64,000 nucleotides of DNA from Mycolicibacterium flavescens. GTDB lineage: Bacteria; Actinomycetota; Actinomycetes; Mycobacteriales; Mycobacteriaceae. Of the stretch, positions 8,845-18,632 are shown in pieces. Under the pieces are notes generated by a model, which was not told where the DNA came from, did not search any database, and worked only from the letters and a program-made list of their open reading frames with translations. Position 1 is the stretch's first letter. Each line of letters starts with the position of its first letter. The DNA is taken from NCBI GenBank assembly GCA_900637135.1, contig LR134353.1:3162001-3226000 (forward strand), written 5' to 3'. The translations under genes were made by a program, and so were the position numbers.

Positions 8845-11800
8845 ATGGCTGAAAGCCGCCGCACCTGCGCCACCTGCGGGACGACGAATGAAGAGGACGC
8901 GCGCTTCTGCGAGGGCTGCGGCGGATCGCTGGCGCGGGTGTGCGCGACGTGCGGCCTGGAGGCGCGGGCCACCGCGCGGTACTGCCGGGGATGCGGCGCG
9001 CCGCTCGAGGTGCAGGCGAATCAAGCGGATTTGCCGGTTGCGGGTCCGGCGCGCAAAACGGTGACGGTGATGTTCGCTGATCTGGCCGGGTCCACCACGT
9101 TCGAGGAACAGGTCGACGCGGAGACAGCCCGCGATGTGATCGGCCGCTATCACGCCCTGCTGCGCTCGACTGCCCAGCGGCACAGGGCCGGTCTGACCAA
9201 GTACATCGGGGACGGGTTCATGGCCGTCTGGGGTGTGCCCGAGATCGGAGCCGAGGACGCCGCCAGCGCCGTCGACGCGGCCGTCGAGTTGCAGGACCGA
9301 TTCGTCGGTTTGGCCGCCCAGGTCGCGGAGGCTCACGGAACCGAACTGGCGCTGCGAGTCGCCGTCAACACCGGCGAGGTCGTCGTCGGGGCGGGCGACG
9401 CCGACCTGGTGGGCGACGCCCTGAACGTGGGTGCCCGCCTCGAAGCCGAATGCCCTCGCGGTCAAGTCGTGGTCGGCGAGGAGACCTGGCGAGCGACGCG
9501 AAGTCGGTACGGCTACGAGTCGCTCGGCCGGGTGCAGGTGAAGGGCCGTAACGCGCCGGTCGCGGTGTACCAGTGGCTCGGACTGCAACCGGACGCGGCG
9601 GACGCCACCCCATTCGTCGGCCGATCGCAGGAGGTGCGGCGACTTCAAAGTGTGCTCGACGACGCGATTGCTACGCGTGCAGCCCGACTGGTCACCGTTG
9701 TCGGTGACCCTGGCGTCGGCAAGAGTCGACTGGCAGCGGAATTCATTGCTGCTCAGACTGATACGTCTGTGATCCAGTCTCGATGCGCGATCGACGGGAC
9801 CGTTGCGCTAGCACCGATCGTCGAGATGCTGCGTGCCCACGACCTCGAAACCGACATACCGGCCGATGTATCGGAGCGGGATCGCCTGCTGCGCGCCCTG
9901 AACGGTCTGGCCACCGGCGTACCCGGCTCGGTCGAGGAAAACTTCTGGGCGTTGCGCAGGTTCATCGAAGTGTTGGCGGGAAGCGGCCCGGTCGTGTTCG
10001 TACTCGACGACATCCAGTGGGCCGACAGCCTTCTGCTCGACTTCATCGAGCATATCGTCGAGTGGATCAAGGAAGTGCCGGTACTCGTCTTAGCTCTGGC
10101 ACGACCCGAGCTGCGCGAGCTTCGTCCCGATCTCGTCGCCGCAAGCCGTTGGGTCGCCGACACCATCCATCTCGACGGCCTCGACGCCGGCGCGACCGCC
10201 GAACTCGCCGCCAGGGTTCTGGGCGCCGCCAAGTTGCCTTCCGAGCTGCTTCATCGGCTGCCTTCCTCCACCGGCGGCAACCCCCTGTTCGTGCGGGAAC
10301 TCGTCGGAATGCTTGCGCACGACGGAGTTCTCGTCGAGCAGCCGACCGGCTGGGAACTGACGATCGACGTCGACGCCATCACCATCCCACCGACGATTCA
10401 CGCCCTGCTCGCGTCGCGACTGGAACGTCTCGACCCTGCCGACCGGCGCGTACTGGAGATCGCCTCGGTGGTGGGGAGCGACTTCTCGGTCGGTACGGTG
10501 CGCGCGCTCGCCCGTGGTCAGGCGGATGCGATCAAGATGTCGCTCAACCGACTTCGCCGTCTGGAACTCGCCCAGCCCACGGGCACCTACGTCGGTGACG
10601 AAGCTGTATGGGGATTCCACCATGTGCTGATCCGCGACGTCGCCTACCGGCGACTGTTGAAGTCGGACCGAGCGGAACTGCATGTACGCCTGGCCGACTG
10701 GGTGGAGGCGGGCGGACCCAGCGTCGCGTTCGAAGCCGACGAGATGATCGCGCGACATTTGGAAGCCGCTCACGTCTATCGTCATGAACTCGGCGAATTC
10801 ACCGAGCACACGAGTGATCTGGCTTTGCGTGCCGCACGCCATTACTCGGTTTCGGCGCGGCGGGCGCTCGACCGCGACGAGTTGATATCCGCGGGCACCC
10901 AGGCGGCACGAGGCTCGGCTCTTGCGGCGGCCGACAACACGGTGCACGCCGAGCTCTTACTGACAGCCTGCGAAGCGTTTCTGTCCGCCGGCGACGTCAC
11001 CGCCGGAGCCGGACTTGTCGACGAGCTCGAGCGTACTGCAGGAGAAGCGTTGGCTCCATGGGCGACGTGCTACCGGTGCCAGCACGGCATCTATACAGAC
11101 CCTGAGCGGTTACTGGAGTACGACAGCCTCCTCCAGGGCGCAATCGACGAATTCGCCCGCCGCGCCGACGCCGCCGGGCTAGCTAAGGCGCATCGCGTAC
11201 GAGCGAGCGCACGGCTGCGTCTTGGCCGGGTCGGTGACGGCGAACTCGACCTGTTCGAGGCGTTGATCGCGGCGCGCCAGAGTGGGGACCATCGGCAGAT
11301 CACCGCGGCGTTGGGCGCTGCACCGGGTGCAGCGCTGTGGGGGCCGAGTCCCGTGCCGAAGGCCGGCGGCCGATGTCTTGACGTGGTGCGGATGCAACGG
11401 ATGACGACGGCCGCGCCCTCGCTCGAGGCGACGTCACTGCGGCATCTGGCCGTCCTGGAACTGCTACGCGGACGGCCGGACAAGGCGCGCAGGATGCTTG
11501 GCGATGCTCGCCAAATAGTGGCCGACCTCGGTCTGCGACACGGCCTGATGGAAACGGAGTTGTTCGCCGGGATCATCGAGTTGATGGAGGGCGATGCGGT
11601 CGCCGCGGAGCCGCACTTTCGAACGGCACTGGAAGGGCTCGACGCGTTGGGCGTCGGCGCCGACGCGGGGCAAGCCGCCGCCCTATTGGCAAGATCCGTT
11701 CTTGCGCAGGGCCGTATCGACGAAGCCGACCAGTACGCAGCTGAAAGCCAGGGGCTCGCAGGCCATAATCTGAAGACGGCGATCGCCTGGCGCGCGGTGC

Positions 11801-14800
11801 GGGCCGAAATCCTCTCGGCTCAGGGCCGCCAGGGTGATGCGGTAGCGATGGCCACGGATGCGGTGACGGTCGCCAGCGGGACAGACCTCGTTCTCGACCA
11901 CGCGGAGGCCTGCCTCGCGTTGAGCCGTGTGCTCACGGCAGCGGGAGATCGCGAGGGCGCCGTCACCGCTCGAGATGACGCCAAGGCGCTGTATACAGCT
12001 AAGGAAGTGTCCATTTCGATTGGGCTTACCGACGAGCCCGTAGCCACGCCCTCGGAGAAACCCGTCCGAGCAGCAACAGGTCCCAGGGATGAGCGCACCG
12101 CGGTGGTCGCCGGCAGGCTCGCGGTCACCAATGACTCCTGTCGATACTTACCCGCCTTCATCAAGGCGACTAAGGAACACGACACCGAGGGCGCCCTCGC
12201 CTGGTTCTCAGACCGGTTCGTCTACGACGACCGGCGACGCCTGAGCGGCGAGCCCGTCATTGGCCTCGACGCGATGCGGACGGCGATAGAGCGGGTTTCA
12301 GAGCAGTACACGCACTTCGAATTTCACGTCCTCGCTGTCCGCGGCCGGCGCCTGCATCTTGTGTGGAGCCGGTGGGCAGACAACGACGGAAACGTCGCAA
12401 CCTCCTTCTACGTCAATGAAACCGGCGACGACGACCGCCTCCTCTACCACATCCGCTTTGACGGGGACGACTTCGAAAGCGCCTACCGCGAACTCGAACG
12501 GCGCTACTACGCCGGCGAGGGAGAGGAGTTCGCCGCGGCGGGTGCTGTGACGACTGAGATAGTCCTCGCCATGAACCGACGAGACTACGACCGGGTTTTC
12601 GGTGAACTCTTCGTTGAGGACTTCAGGCTCGAGAATCGTTCCCACGCGGCGCATCCCGAACTCTCGGCCGACGAGTTCCGCGGCACTCTGGAAGAACTTG
12701 ACGCGATTGTCGCCTCGTCTCGTGTGTGGGCGTCAGCGATTGAGTGGCTGTCACCGAGCTGGCTCGTTCTCCGCTTCTCGCGAGAAGCTACGGGACGAGA
12801 TGACGAGAACTACGAGTGGGCCAGTATCCATGCAGCCGAGATCCGGGCCAACCGGCTCGTATCGATATGTCAATTCGAAATCGACGATGAGGCAGCCGCT
12901 TTCGCTTATGCCGAGGAGCGGGTGCGGGCGGCCGCCAGTCGGCTAGCACTCGCGAACCGAGCAACCGAGTTGTTACCGCAAGTGTTCGAGGCGCTACGGT
13001 CCCACGACATCGACGGCGTTGTTGGCGCCTATGCGGATGGATTCGTGTATGACGATCGGAGACGACTCAGCGGTGACGCCATCGTCGGTCGGGAAGCCAT
13101 GCGGACGGCCGTGACACAAATTTGCAGGCAGTACACCGTGTTCGACTTTCACGTGTTCGCGGTGCGCGGTGATCGCCTGGTCCTGGTACGGAGTCGATGG
13201 TCCGACGAGGCTGGGAACGCGACGGCGTATATGCACGTCTTCGAGGTTGACGATGCGGCGTGTGTTCTCTATGACGGTCGCTTCGACGAGGATGACTTCG
13301 AAGGTGCCTACCGCGAACTCGAACGGCGCTACTACGCCGGAGAGGGCGCCGCGTTCGCCGAATTGGGGGCTGTCACGACCGAATGGATCACTGCGCTAAA
13401 TCAACGCGACTACGGCCGATTGATCGGGGAGCTCACGGCTCCCTCCTATCGTCTCGAGAACCGGTCGAGTTCTGTGTTCGGCCACCGCACCGCAACCGAT
13501 GTCAGAAGCTCCTTTGAAGACTTAGACGCCGCGGTGGGCTCGTCGCGGTCGTGGGAGGCCGCCGTGCGCTTCCTGTCGCCGACAATTGCCGTCTTTCGCT
13601 TCGAGCGCGAGGCAATGGGCCACGACGGCGAGTCTTATTCGTGGACTTGGCTTGATGTCTGCGAGGTTCGTGACGGACGGGTCGCCGCCGCCTGTCGGTT
13701 CGACCTCGACGATGAGGATGCAGCGTTCGCTTACGCCGACGAGCGGGTGCGGGCCACCACCAGTCGACTCGCAGTCACGAACCGGGCCAGTGAGCGGGTC
13801 GACAACGCCTGGCGCCAAGGGACGGCCGGTTACGTTGACAGCGCGATGGCGTTGTACTCGGATCTGTTTGTATACGACGATCGTCGACGCCTGAGCGGCC
13901 ACCCGATCGAGGGTCACACTGGATTGCGGGCCGCCGCAGCGCGCATCAACGAGCAGTACCCACACTCCCAATGGCGAACTCTGGCGGTCCGCGGCGAGCG
14001 ACTGGAGCTGCGCTGGAGTCGCTGGTGGGATGACGCCGGGAACGAAACGGTCAGTCTGAACCTCCACGAGATCGACGATGACGGGCGCGTCGCCTATCAC
14101 GGCCGGTTCGATGAAGACGATTTCGAGGGTGCCTACCGCGAACTCTGCCATCGGTATTGGACCGCCGAAGGTGCTGCGGTCACCGAATCAGCCTCTCTGG
14201 TAGCCGAATTCATGCTTGCTACCGACAAAGGAGACTTCGACCTGGCGTTCCGGCAGCTGGCCAGTCCTGAGCTGCGCACATACAACAAGTCAAGCTCAGT
14301 CTTCGCGGACCGGTCGGCAGGCGATCTGCGCGCCAGCTTGGAACAACTCAAGTCGATGGTGGCCTCCAATCGCTCGTGGATTGCGGTCGAGTATTACCTG
14401 TCGCCGGAGGTCGGGGTTGCCCGTCACGAACGTGAAGCCATCGGCCACGACGGCGAGTTGTACTCCTGGACAAGGATCATGGCCGGAGAGGTCCGCGACG
14501 GTCGACTTCTATCGATGTGCCAGTTCGAGTTGGACGATGAGCGGGCGGCGTTCGCTCATGCCGAGGATCTGCTGCGTGCGTCCGCCAGTCGGCTAGCCAT
14601 CAGCAACCAGGCCAGCCGGGCGTGGCACTCCGTGAGGGCGGCGATGGAGGCTGGTGACGCCGATCGCGCCGCGGCATTGTTCGCCGACTCGTATGTCTAC
14701 GACGACCGATGGGCGATGGCGGGCACCCCTCCGACGGACGTCCGCGCTGCCTGTGAGGAAATCCTCGCGCAGTACTCGATCTTCGAGGGCGAGGCCCTGG

Positions 14801-17067
14801 CGGTACGGGGTGAATCGCTGCAGCTGTCACGAACGCGATGGGCGAACGACGCCGGATTCGAGACGAGATACCTGCACGTCATCGAGACCGACGAAGATGG
14901 CCTCGTCTGCTACTACGGCCGATTCGGCGACGACGACTTCGACGGCGCGTATCGGGAGCTCGAACGCCGGTACTTCGCCGGCGAGGGAGCTGCATTCGCT
15001 GAAGCCGGCCAGATGACCATCGAGTATGCCTCCGCGCTGAACAACCACGAATGGGACCGACTCTTCGGCGAGCTCAGCGCGGACGGAATGCGCATCGAAA
15101 ACCGGTCACGGTCTGGGTTCCCCAATCGTTCCGCCCACGAGCTTCGCGCGACCATCGAAGACCTCGACGGGATGTTCGCGTCGGTGCGCCAGTGGCATTC
15201 ATCGACATGCTGGCTGTCGTCGACTGTCTGCGTCGGCCGTCACGAGCGGGAGGCGGTCGGGCGTGACGGTGAGCGCTATTCGTGGACACGGCTCCTCGCC
15301 TTCGAAGTTCGCAACGGACAGATGGCATCGATGTGCGTGTTCGAAATCGACGACGAGGAAGCGGCCTTCGCGTGCGCCGACGAGTTACTGCGATCTGCGA
15401 ACAGCCGACTCACAGTGAGCAATCTGGCGACCAGGACGTCCGACGACCTGTGGAAGACGATGGAGGCACGAGAAGTCGATGCCGCTGCAGCACTTTTCGC
15501 GGACTCTTTCGTCTACGACGATCGTCGACGCCTTGCCGGGAACCCTCTCGGGGAGACTAGCGCTGCTCTGGAGCGGATCCTCGAGGATTATTCGACATTC
15601 GAAAGCAAGACCTTAGCGGTGCGCGGTGAATCACTGGCCCTCGGTTTGATGCATTGGGCGAATGATGACGGCTTCGAGGTTCGGTATCTGACGGTTCACG
15701 AGGTCGATGACAACGGGCGGATCGTCTACCACGGTCGCTTCGATGAAGACGATTTCGAGGGTGCCTATCGTGAACTTGAGCGACGGTACTACTTCGATGA
15801 GGGCGCTTCATTCGCCGACGCAGGTGCCACACAGACCGAGTGGATCGTCGCGCTCAACCGCGGCGACCTCGACCGGTTGTTCGGCGAACTCATGGAACCC
15901 GGGATGCGCTTCGAGATGCATTCCAGCTCAGCATTTCCCGACAGTTCGCTCACAGAGGCGCGCGCCGCTATCGAGGACTTCAATGCGCGTGTCGACTGGG
16001 CACGAACATGGCTATCAGCTCTCTGTTGGGTATCGCCGACATGTTGCGTCAACCGCACCGAGCGCGAGGCCATCGGTCCCGACGGCGAGCGGTACACCTG
16101 GACGCGACTCAGCGTCGTGGAGTTTCGCGACGGGCGGATGGCCTCGGAGTGCGAGTTCGACGCCGATGACGAGGACGCCGATGACGAGGACGCCGCCTTC
16201 GCCTGCGCCGAGGAGCGCATCCACGCCGTCGGCAGCCGGTTGCCGTTGACCAACAGATCGTGCGATACCGTCGCCGCGCTGCAGAACGCCATGCGGGCCA
16301 AGGATCTTGAAGGGGGTATCGGCTGCTACGCAATCCCATGCGTATACGACGATCGACGCCGGGTCAGCGGGGATCCCGTTCGTAATGCCGCCGGGCTGCG
16401 GCTGGCCGGGAAACGGATCTTGGCTCAGTACAACAACTTCGAGTGGCGAACTCTAGCGGTCCGCGGTGACTTTCTGAGTATGCACTCCAGCGTCTGGTCG
16501 GACGACGCCGGCAACGCAACGTCTTACCTCCACGTCTACGAGGTCGACGACGCTGGACATTTCGTCTACGAGGGTCGCTTCGACGAGGACGACTTCGAGA
16601 ACGCCTACCAAGAACTCACGCGGCGGTACTGCGTCGGCGAAGGAGCGGCCGTCGCAGAGGGTGCGACCCACATCGCCAAGTACCTGATGGCCATCAACCG
16701 TCGGGAGTGGGACCGGGTGTTCGGGGAGATGGCTACCGCCGACATGCACGCCGTCAGCCGTTCGCGATCCGGGTTCCCCGACCGGTCAGTCGCCGACTTA
16801 CGAGCCAGCTACGAGGACCTGTGCGCAATGGTCTCCTCGGTACGTTCGTGGCACTCGATCGAACGATGGATTTCACCGACGGTCGCGGTGACTCTGCACG
16901 AACGCGAGGCCACAGGTCACGACGGCGAGCGATACGAATGGACCCGCATCATCGTGGGCGAGTTTCGCGAGGGACGTACCACGCATCTTTCGGAGTTCGA
17001 CGTAGACGACGAGGCTGCCGCGTTCGCCTACGCCGAGGAGCGGGTGCGTCGCACAGAAAATCGCTAG
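8845..17067 (+). CDS. giant zinc-ribbon / adenylate cyclase / ATPase / repeat protein
   Basis: 2740 residues from ATG 8845, just after the kinase stop. Domains in order: two zinc ribbons (CATC..CEGC and CATC..CRGC, residues ~6-48); a class III nucleotidyl cyclase domain (~70-230) with metal-binding FADLAGST and YIGDGFMAVWG and a GDALNVGARLE helix; an AAA/STAND-type ATPase (GDPGVGKS near 288, VVFVLDDIQWADS near 380); a winged-helix/TPR-like helical region to ~1080; then six tandem ~275-residue modules to the C-terminus. Each module looks like two NTF2/SnoaL-like halves (FVYDDRRRLSG...LAVRG...RFDEDDFEGAYRELERRY, then ...FGEL...EREA.GHDGE.Y.W). The first half resembles mycobacterial cyclase-ATPase regulators such as Rv0386 and Rv2488c; the repeat tail is unusual. 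It probably makes cAMP or senses a ligand in the cytosol; both are inference. It is not in the M. tuberculosis order. Confidence 0.85.
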   Translation: MAESRRTCATCGTTNEEDARFCEGCGGSLARVCATCGLEARATARYCRGCGAPLEVQANQADLPVAGPARKTVTVMFADLAGSTTFEEQVDAETARDVIGRYHALLRSTAQRHRAGLTKYIGDGFMAVWGVPEIGAEDAASAVDAAVELQDRFVGLAAQVAEAHGTELALRVAVNTGEVVVGAGDADLVGDALNVGARLEAECPRGQVVVGEETWRATRSRYGYESLGRVQVKGRNAPVAVYQWLGLQPDAADATPFVGRSQEVRRLQSVLDDAIATRAARLVTVVGDPGVGKSRLAAEFIAAQTDTSVIQSRCAIDGTVALAPIVEMLRAHDLETDIPADVSERDRLLRALNGLATGVPGSVEENFWALRRFIEVLAGSGPVVFVLDDIQWADSLLLDFIEHIVEWIKEVPVLVLALARPELRELRPDLVAASRWVADTIHLDGLDAGATAELAARVLGAAKLPSELLHRLPSSTGGNPLFVRELVGMLAHDGVLVEQPTGWELTIDVDAITIPPTIHALLASRLERLDPADRRVLEIASVVGSDFSVGTVRALARGQADAIKMSLNRLRRLELAQPTGTYVGDEAVWGFHHVLIRDVAYRRLLKSDRAELHVRLADWVEAGGPSVAFEADEMIARHLEAAHVYRHELGEFTEHTSDLALRAARHYSVSARRALDRDELISAGTQAARGSALAAADNTVHAELLLTACEAFLSAGDVTAGAGLVDELERTAGEALAPWATCYRCQHGIYTDPERLLEYDSLLQGAIDEFARRADAAGLAKAHRVRASARLRLGRVGDGELDLFEALIAARQSGDHRQITAALGAAPGAALWGPSPVPKAGGRCLDVVRMQRMTTAAPSLEATSLRHLAVLELLRGRPDKARRMLGDARQIVADLGLRHGLMETELFAGIIELMEGDAVAAEPHFRTALEGLDALGVGADAGQAAALLARSVLAQGRIDEADQYAAESQGLAGHNLKTAIAWRAVRAEILSAQGRQGDAVAMATDAVTVASGTDLVLDHAEACLALSRVLTAAGDREGAVTARDDAKALYTAKEVSISIGLTDEPVATPSEKPVRAATGPRDERTAVVAGRLAVTNDSCRYLPAFIKATKEHDTEGALAWFSDRFVYDDRRRLSGEPVIGLDAMRTAIERVSEQYTHFEFHVLAVRGRRLHLVWSRWADNDGNVATSFYVNETGDDDRLLYHIRFDGDDFESAYRELERRYYAGEGEEFAAAGAVTTEIVLAMNRRDYDRVFGELFVEDFRLENRSHAAHPELSADEFRGTLEELDAIVASSRVWASAIEWLSPSWLVLRFSREATGRDDENYEWASIHAAEIRANRLVSICQFEIDDEAAAFAYAEERVRAAASRLALANRATELLPQVFEALRSHDIDGVVGAYADGFVYDDRRRLSGDAIVGREAMRTAVTQICRQYTVFDFHVFAVRGDRLVLVRSRWSDEAGNATAYMHVFEVDDAACVLYDGRFDEDDFEGAYRELERRYYAGEGAAFAELGAVTTEWITALNQRDYGRLIGELTAPSYRLENRSSSVFGHRTATDVRSSFEDLDAAVGSSRSWEAAVRFLSPTIAVFRFEREAMGHDGESYSWTWLDVCEVRDGRVAAACRFDLDDEDAAFAYADERVRATTSRLAVTNRASERVDNAWRQGTAGYVDSAMALYSDLFVYDDRRRLSGHPIEGHTGLRAAAARINEQYPHSQWRTLAVRGERLELRWSRWWDDAGNETVSLNLHEIDDDGRVAYHGRFDEDDFEGAYRELCHRYWTAEGAAVTESASLVAEFMLATDKGDFDLAFRQLASPELRTYNKSSSVFADRSAGDLRASLEQLKSMVASNRSWIAVEYYLSPEVGVARHEREAIGHDGELYSWTRIMAGEVRDGRLLSMCQFELDDERAAFAHAEDLLRASASRLAISNQASRAWHSVRAAMEAGDADRAAALFADSYVYDDRWAMAGTPPTDVRAACEEILAQYSIFEGEALAVRGESLQLSRTRWANDAGFETRYLHVIETDEDGLVCYYGRFGDDDFDGAYRELERRYFAGEGAAFAEAGQMTIEYASALNNHEWDRLFGELSADGMRIENRSRSGFPNRSAHELRATIEDLDGMFASVRQWHSSTCWLSSTVCVGRHEREAVGRDGERYSWTRLLAFEVRNGQMASMCVFEIDDEEAAFACADELLRSANSRLTVSNLATRTSDDLWKTMEAREVDAAAALFADSFVYDDRRRLAGNPLGETSAALERILEDYSTFESKTLAVRGESLALGLMHWANDDGFEVRYLTVHEVDDNGRIVYHGRFDEDDFEGAYRELERRYYFDEGASFADAGATQTEWIVALNRGDLDRLFGELMEPGMRFEMHSSSAFPDSSLTEARAAIEDFNARVDWARTWLSALCWVSPTCCVNRTEREAIGPDGERYTWTRLSVVEFRDGRMASECEFDADDEDADDEDAAFACAEERIHAVGSRLPLTNRSCDTVAALQNAMRAKDLEGGIGCYAIPCVYDDRRRVSGDPVRNAAGLRLAGKRILAQYNNFEWRTLAVRGDFLSMHSSVWSDDAGNATSYLHVYEVDDAGHFVYEGRFDEDDFENAYQELTRRYCVGEGAAVAEGATHIAKYLMAINRREWDRVFGEMATADMHAVSRSRSGFPDRSVADLRASYEDLCAMVSSVRSWHSIERWISPTVAVTLHEREATGHDGERYEWTRIIVGEFREGRTTHLSEFDVDDEAAAFAYAEERVRRTENR
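12102..17064 (+). repeat. six in-frame tandem ~826-bp coding repeats
   Basis: Module starts, judged by the SRLAxxNRA motif, are near 12102, 12935, 13764, 14584, 15403 and 16230, a period of ~826 bp. Neighbouring copies share near-identical blocks at DNA level: the bases for YRELERRYYAGEG at about 12484 and 13308 match almost exactly. Modules 5 and 6 are the most divergent; module 5 carries an extra duplicated acidic tract (DADDEDADDEDAAF near 16160). The pattern indicates repeated duplication of a two-domain unit. Confidence 0.85.
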
Positions 17068-17076
17068 CGTGGAGGC

Positions 17077-17490
17077 ATGACCACACCGGCCCCCAAACTG
17101 CAGCTGACCGATGACGAGTGGCGCAAGAAGCTGACCCCCGAGGAGTTCCACGTCCTTCGCCAGGCCGGCACCGAGCGCCCGTTCACCGGCGAGTACACCG
17201 ACACCAAGACCGAGGGCATCTACGAGTGTCGCGCCTGCGGTGCCGAGCTGTTCCGCAGTAGCGAGAAGTTCGAATCGCACTGCGGCTGGCCGTCGTTCTT
17301 CGACCCCGCCGACTCCGACGCCGTCATCTTGCGGTCCGACGACTCGCTGGGCATGCGCCGCGTCGAAGTGATCTGCGCCAACTGCCACAGCCACCTGGGC
17401 CACGTCTTCGAGGGCGAGGGCTACCCCACGCCGACCGACCAGCGCTACTGCATCAACTCGATCTCGCTGCGGCTCAAGCCGACCTCCTGA
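17077..17490 (+). CDS. msrB: peptide-methionine (R)-S-oxide reductase MsrB
   Basis: 137 residues, full length for a single-domain MsrB. It reduces methionine-R-sulfoxide in proteins. Structural zinc sites are present as CRAC (about residue 48) and CANC (about 97). The catalytic Cys lies in QRYCINSISL (about 126), and SHCGWPSFF and GHVFEGEG are family motifs. It begins 9 bases after the giant gene's stop, in the place of Rv2674. Read-through from the giant gene is possible. Confidence 0.95.
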   Translation: MTTPAPKLQLTDDEWRKKLTPEEFHVLRQAGTERPFTGEYTDTKTEGIYECRACGAELFRSSEKFESHCGWPSFFDPADSDAVILRSDDSLGMRRVEVICANCHSHLGHVFEGEGYPTPTDQRYCINSISLRLKPTS

Positions 17491-17499
17491 CGCGAAATT

Positions 17500-17543
17500 G
17501 CATTCCAGCAGGGCTTTCACTCGAAAAAGTTCTGCCGGAATGC
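17500..17543. terminator. hairpin between msrB and a convergent gene
   Basis: An imperfect 12-bp inverted repeat: GCATTCCAGCAG at 17500-17511 pairs with CTGCCGGAATGC at 17532-17543 (one mismatch), with a ~20-base loop. It lies between two convergent genes, so a bidirectional terminator is likely. There is no clear T-run, as is common in mycobacteria. Confidence 0.5.
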
Positions 17544-17584
17544 CATTTCGGCGCGATTCGGCGCCATTTCGGCGCGATTCGGCG
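17543..17584. repeat. perfect 21-bp tandem repeat, two copies
   Basis: The 21-base unit starting CCATTTCGGCGCGATTCG occurs at 17543-17563 and again at 17564-17584 without change. It is non-coding and abuts the hairpin. A minisatellite of this kind may vary in copy number between strains. Confidence 0.85.
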
Positions 17585-17593
17585 CCAAAAGAG

Positions 17594-17905
17594 CTACGCC
17601 GGGTAGACGGCGAACTCGGCGCGGTCCTCGGTGTCAGCGACACACTGGAACAGCAGCGGCGCGGTCATCGCGTTGCCCGAGTAGCAGGTGAACGGGCCGA
17701 TGACCTGGTATTTGTCGCCGTTGAGGTCGTACTTCGCGGCGTAGTCCGATGCGGTGATGCAGTCGATGTCGCCGGCCGTGATGTCGATGACCTGACCGAA
17801 CCGCGGCGCACACTTCTCGCTGTCTGGAGCCTGCGCCAACCCCGTCGGCGCCGCCGCCAGCGCCCCGATCGACATCGCCGCACCGAGCAGCACCTGTGTC
17901 CTCAT
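17594..17905 (-). CDS. small exported protein of unknown function
   Basis: 103 residues with a signal peptide (MRTQVLLGAAMSIGALAAAPTG, cleavage near residue 25). The mature ~78 residues contain four Cys (KCAPRF, DIDCIT, FTCYSG, FQCVAD), probably two disulfides in the periplasm. I do not recognise the family, though it resembles the many small secreted actinobacterial proteins. It lies head-to-tail upstream of nothing conserved and just downstream of the hemE-hemY-hemQ transcript. Confidence 0.6.
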   Translation of the reverse strand: MRTQVLLGAAMSIGALAAAPTGLAQAPDSEKCAPRFGQVIDITAGDIDCITASDYAAKYDLNGDKYQVIGPFTCYSGNAMTAPLLFQCVADTEDRAEFAVYPA

Positions 17906-17932
17906 CGGTCCATGATGACCGAGCGACGCCGG

Positions 17933-18628
17933 TTACGGCAGGCGATCGATCAACTGCTCCGCGCTGATCCGCGGACCGGTGAAGAACGGCGTCTCCTCGC
18001 GGACATGCCGCCGCGCATCCGTGGCACGCAGATCACGCATCAGGTCGACGATGCGGTGCAGTTCCGGCGCCTCGAACGCCAGGATCCACTCGTAGTCGCC
18101 CAACGCGAACGCCGGCACGGTGTTGGCCCGCACGTCCTTGTAGCCGCGCGCCGCCATGCCGTGTTCGGAGAGCATGCGGCGGCGCTCCTCGTCGGGCAGC
18201 AGATACCAGTCCAGCGACCGCACGAAGGGATACACGCAGATGTAGTTCCCCGGCTCCTCGCCCGCCAGGAACGCCGGAATGTGGCTCTTGTTGAACTCCG
18301 CGGGACGGTGCAATGCGACGTTGCTCCACACCGGATTGCTGGCGCGACCCAAGGCGGTGGTGCGCCGGAAGTCGGCGTAGGTGGCCTGCAGCGCCTCGAC
18401 GTTGTCGGCGTGTGTCCAGATCATGAAGTCGGCATCGGCGCGCATACCCGCGATGTCGTACAGGCCGCGCACCACGACGCCGCGCTCCTCCTGCTGCTTG
18501 AGGAACGTCGCGGTCTCGTCGACGACCGCGCCGCGCTCCTCTCCCAGTTCCCCGGGCCGCACGGCGAACACCGAGAACATCAGGTAGCGAAGGGTCGAGT
18601 TGAGCGTGTCGAAGTCGAGCTTGGCCAT
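17933..18628 (-). CDS. hemQ: coproheme decarboxylase HemQ (chlorite dismutase-like)
   Basis: 231 residues from ATG 18628 ([21 protein letters not shown]). It is the last step of the actinobacterial coproporphyrin-dependent haem pathway, converting coproheme to haem b with peroxide. Family motifs include a [11 protein letters not shown] segment and [20 protein letters not shown], typical of HemQ. It is 4 bases downstream of hemY and in the same order as Rv2676c. No secretion signal, so cytosolic. Confidence 0.9.
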   Translation of the reverse strand: MAKLDFDTLNSTLRYLMFSVFAVRPGELGEERGAVVDETATFLKQQEERGVVVRGLYDIAGMRADADFMIWTHADNVEALQATYADFRRTTALGRASNPVWSNVALHRPAEFNKSHIPAFLAGEEPGNYICVYPFVRSLDWYLLPDEERRRMLSEHGMAARGYKDVRANTVPAFALGDYEWILAFEAPELHRIVDLMRDLRATDARRHVREETPFFTGPRISAEQLIDRLP

Positions 18629-18632
18629 AGCT

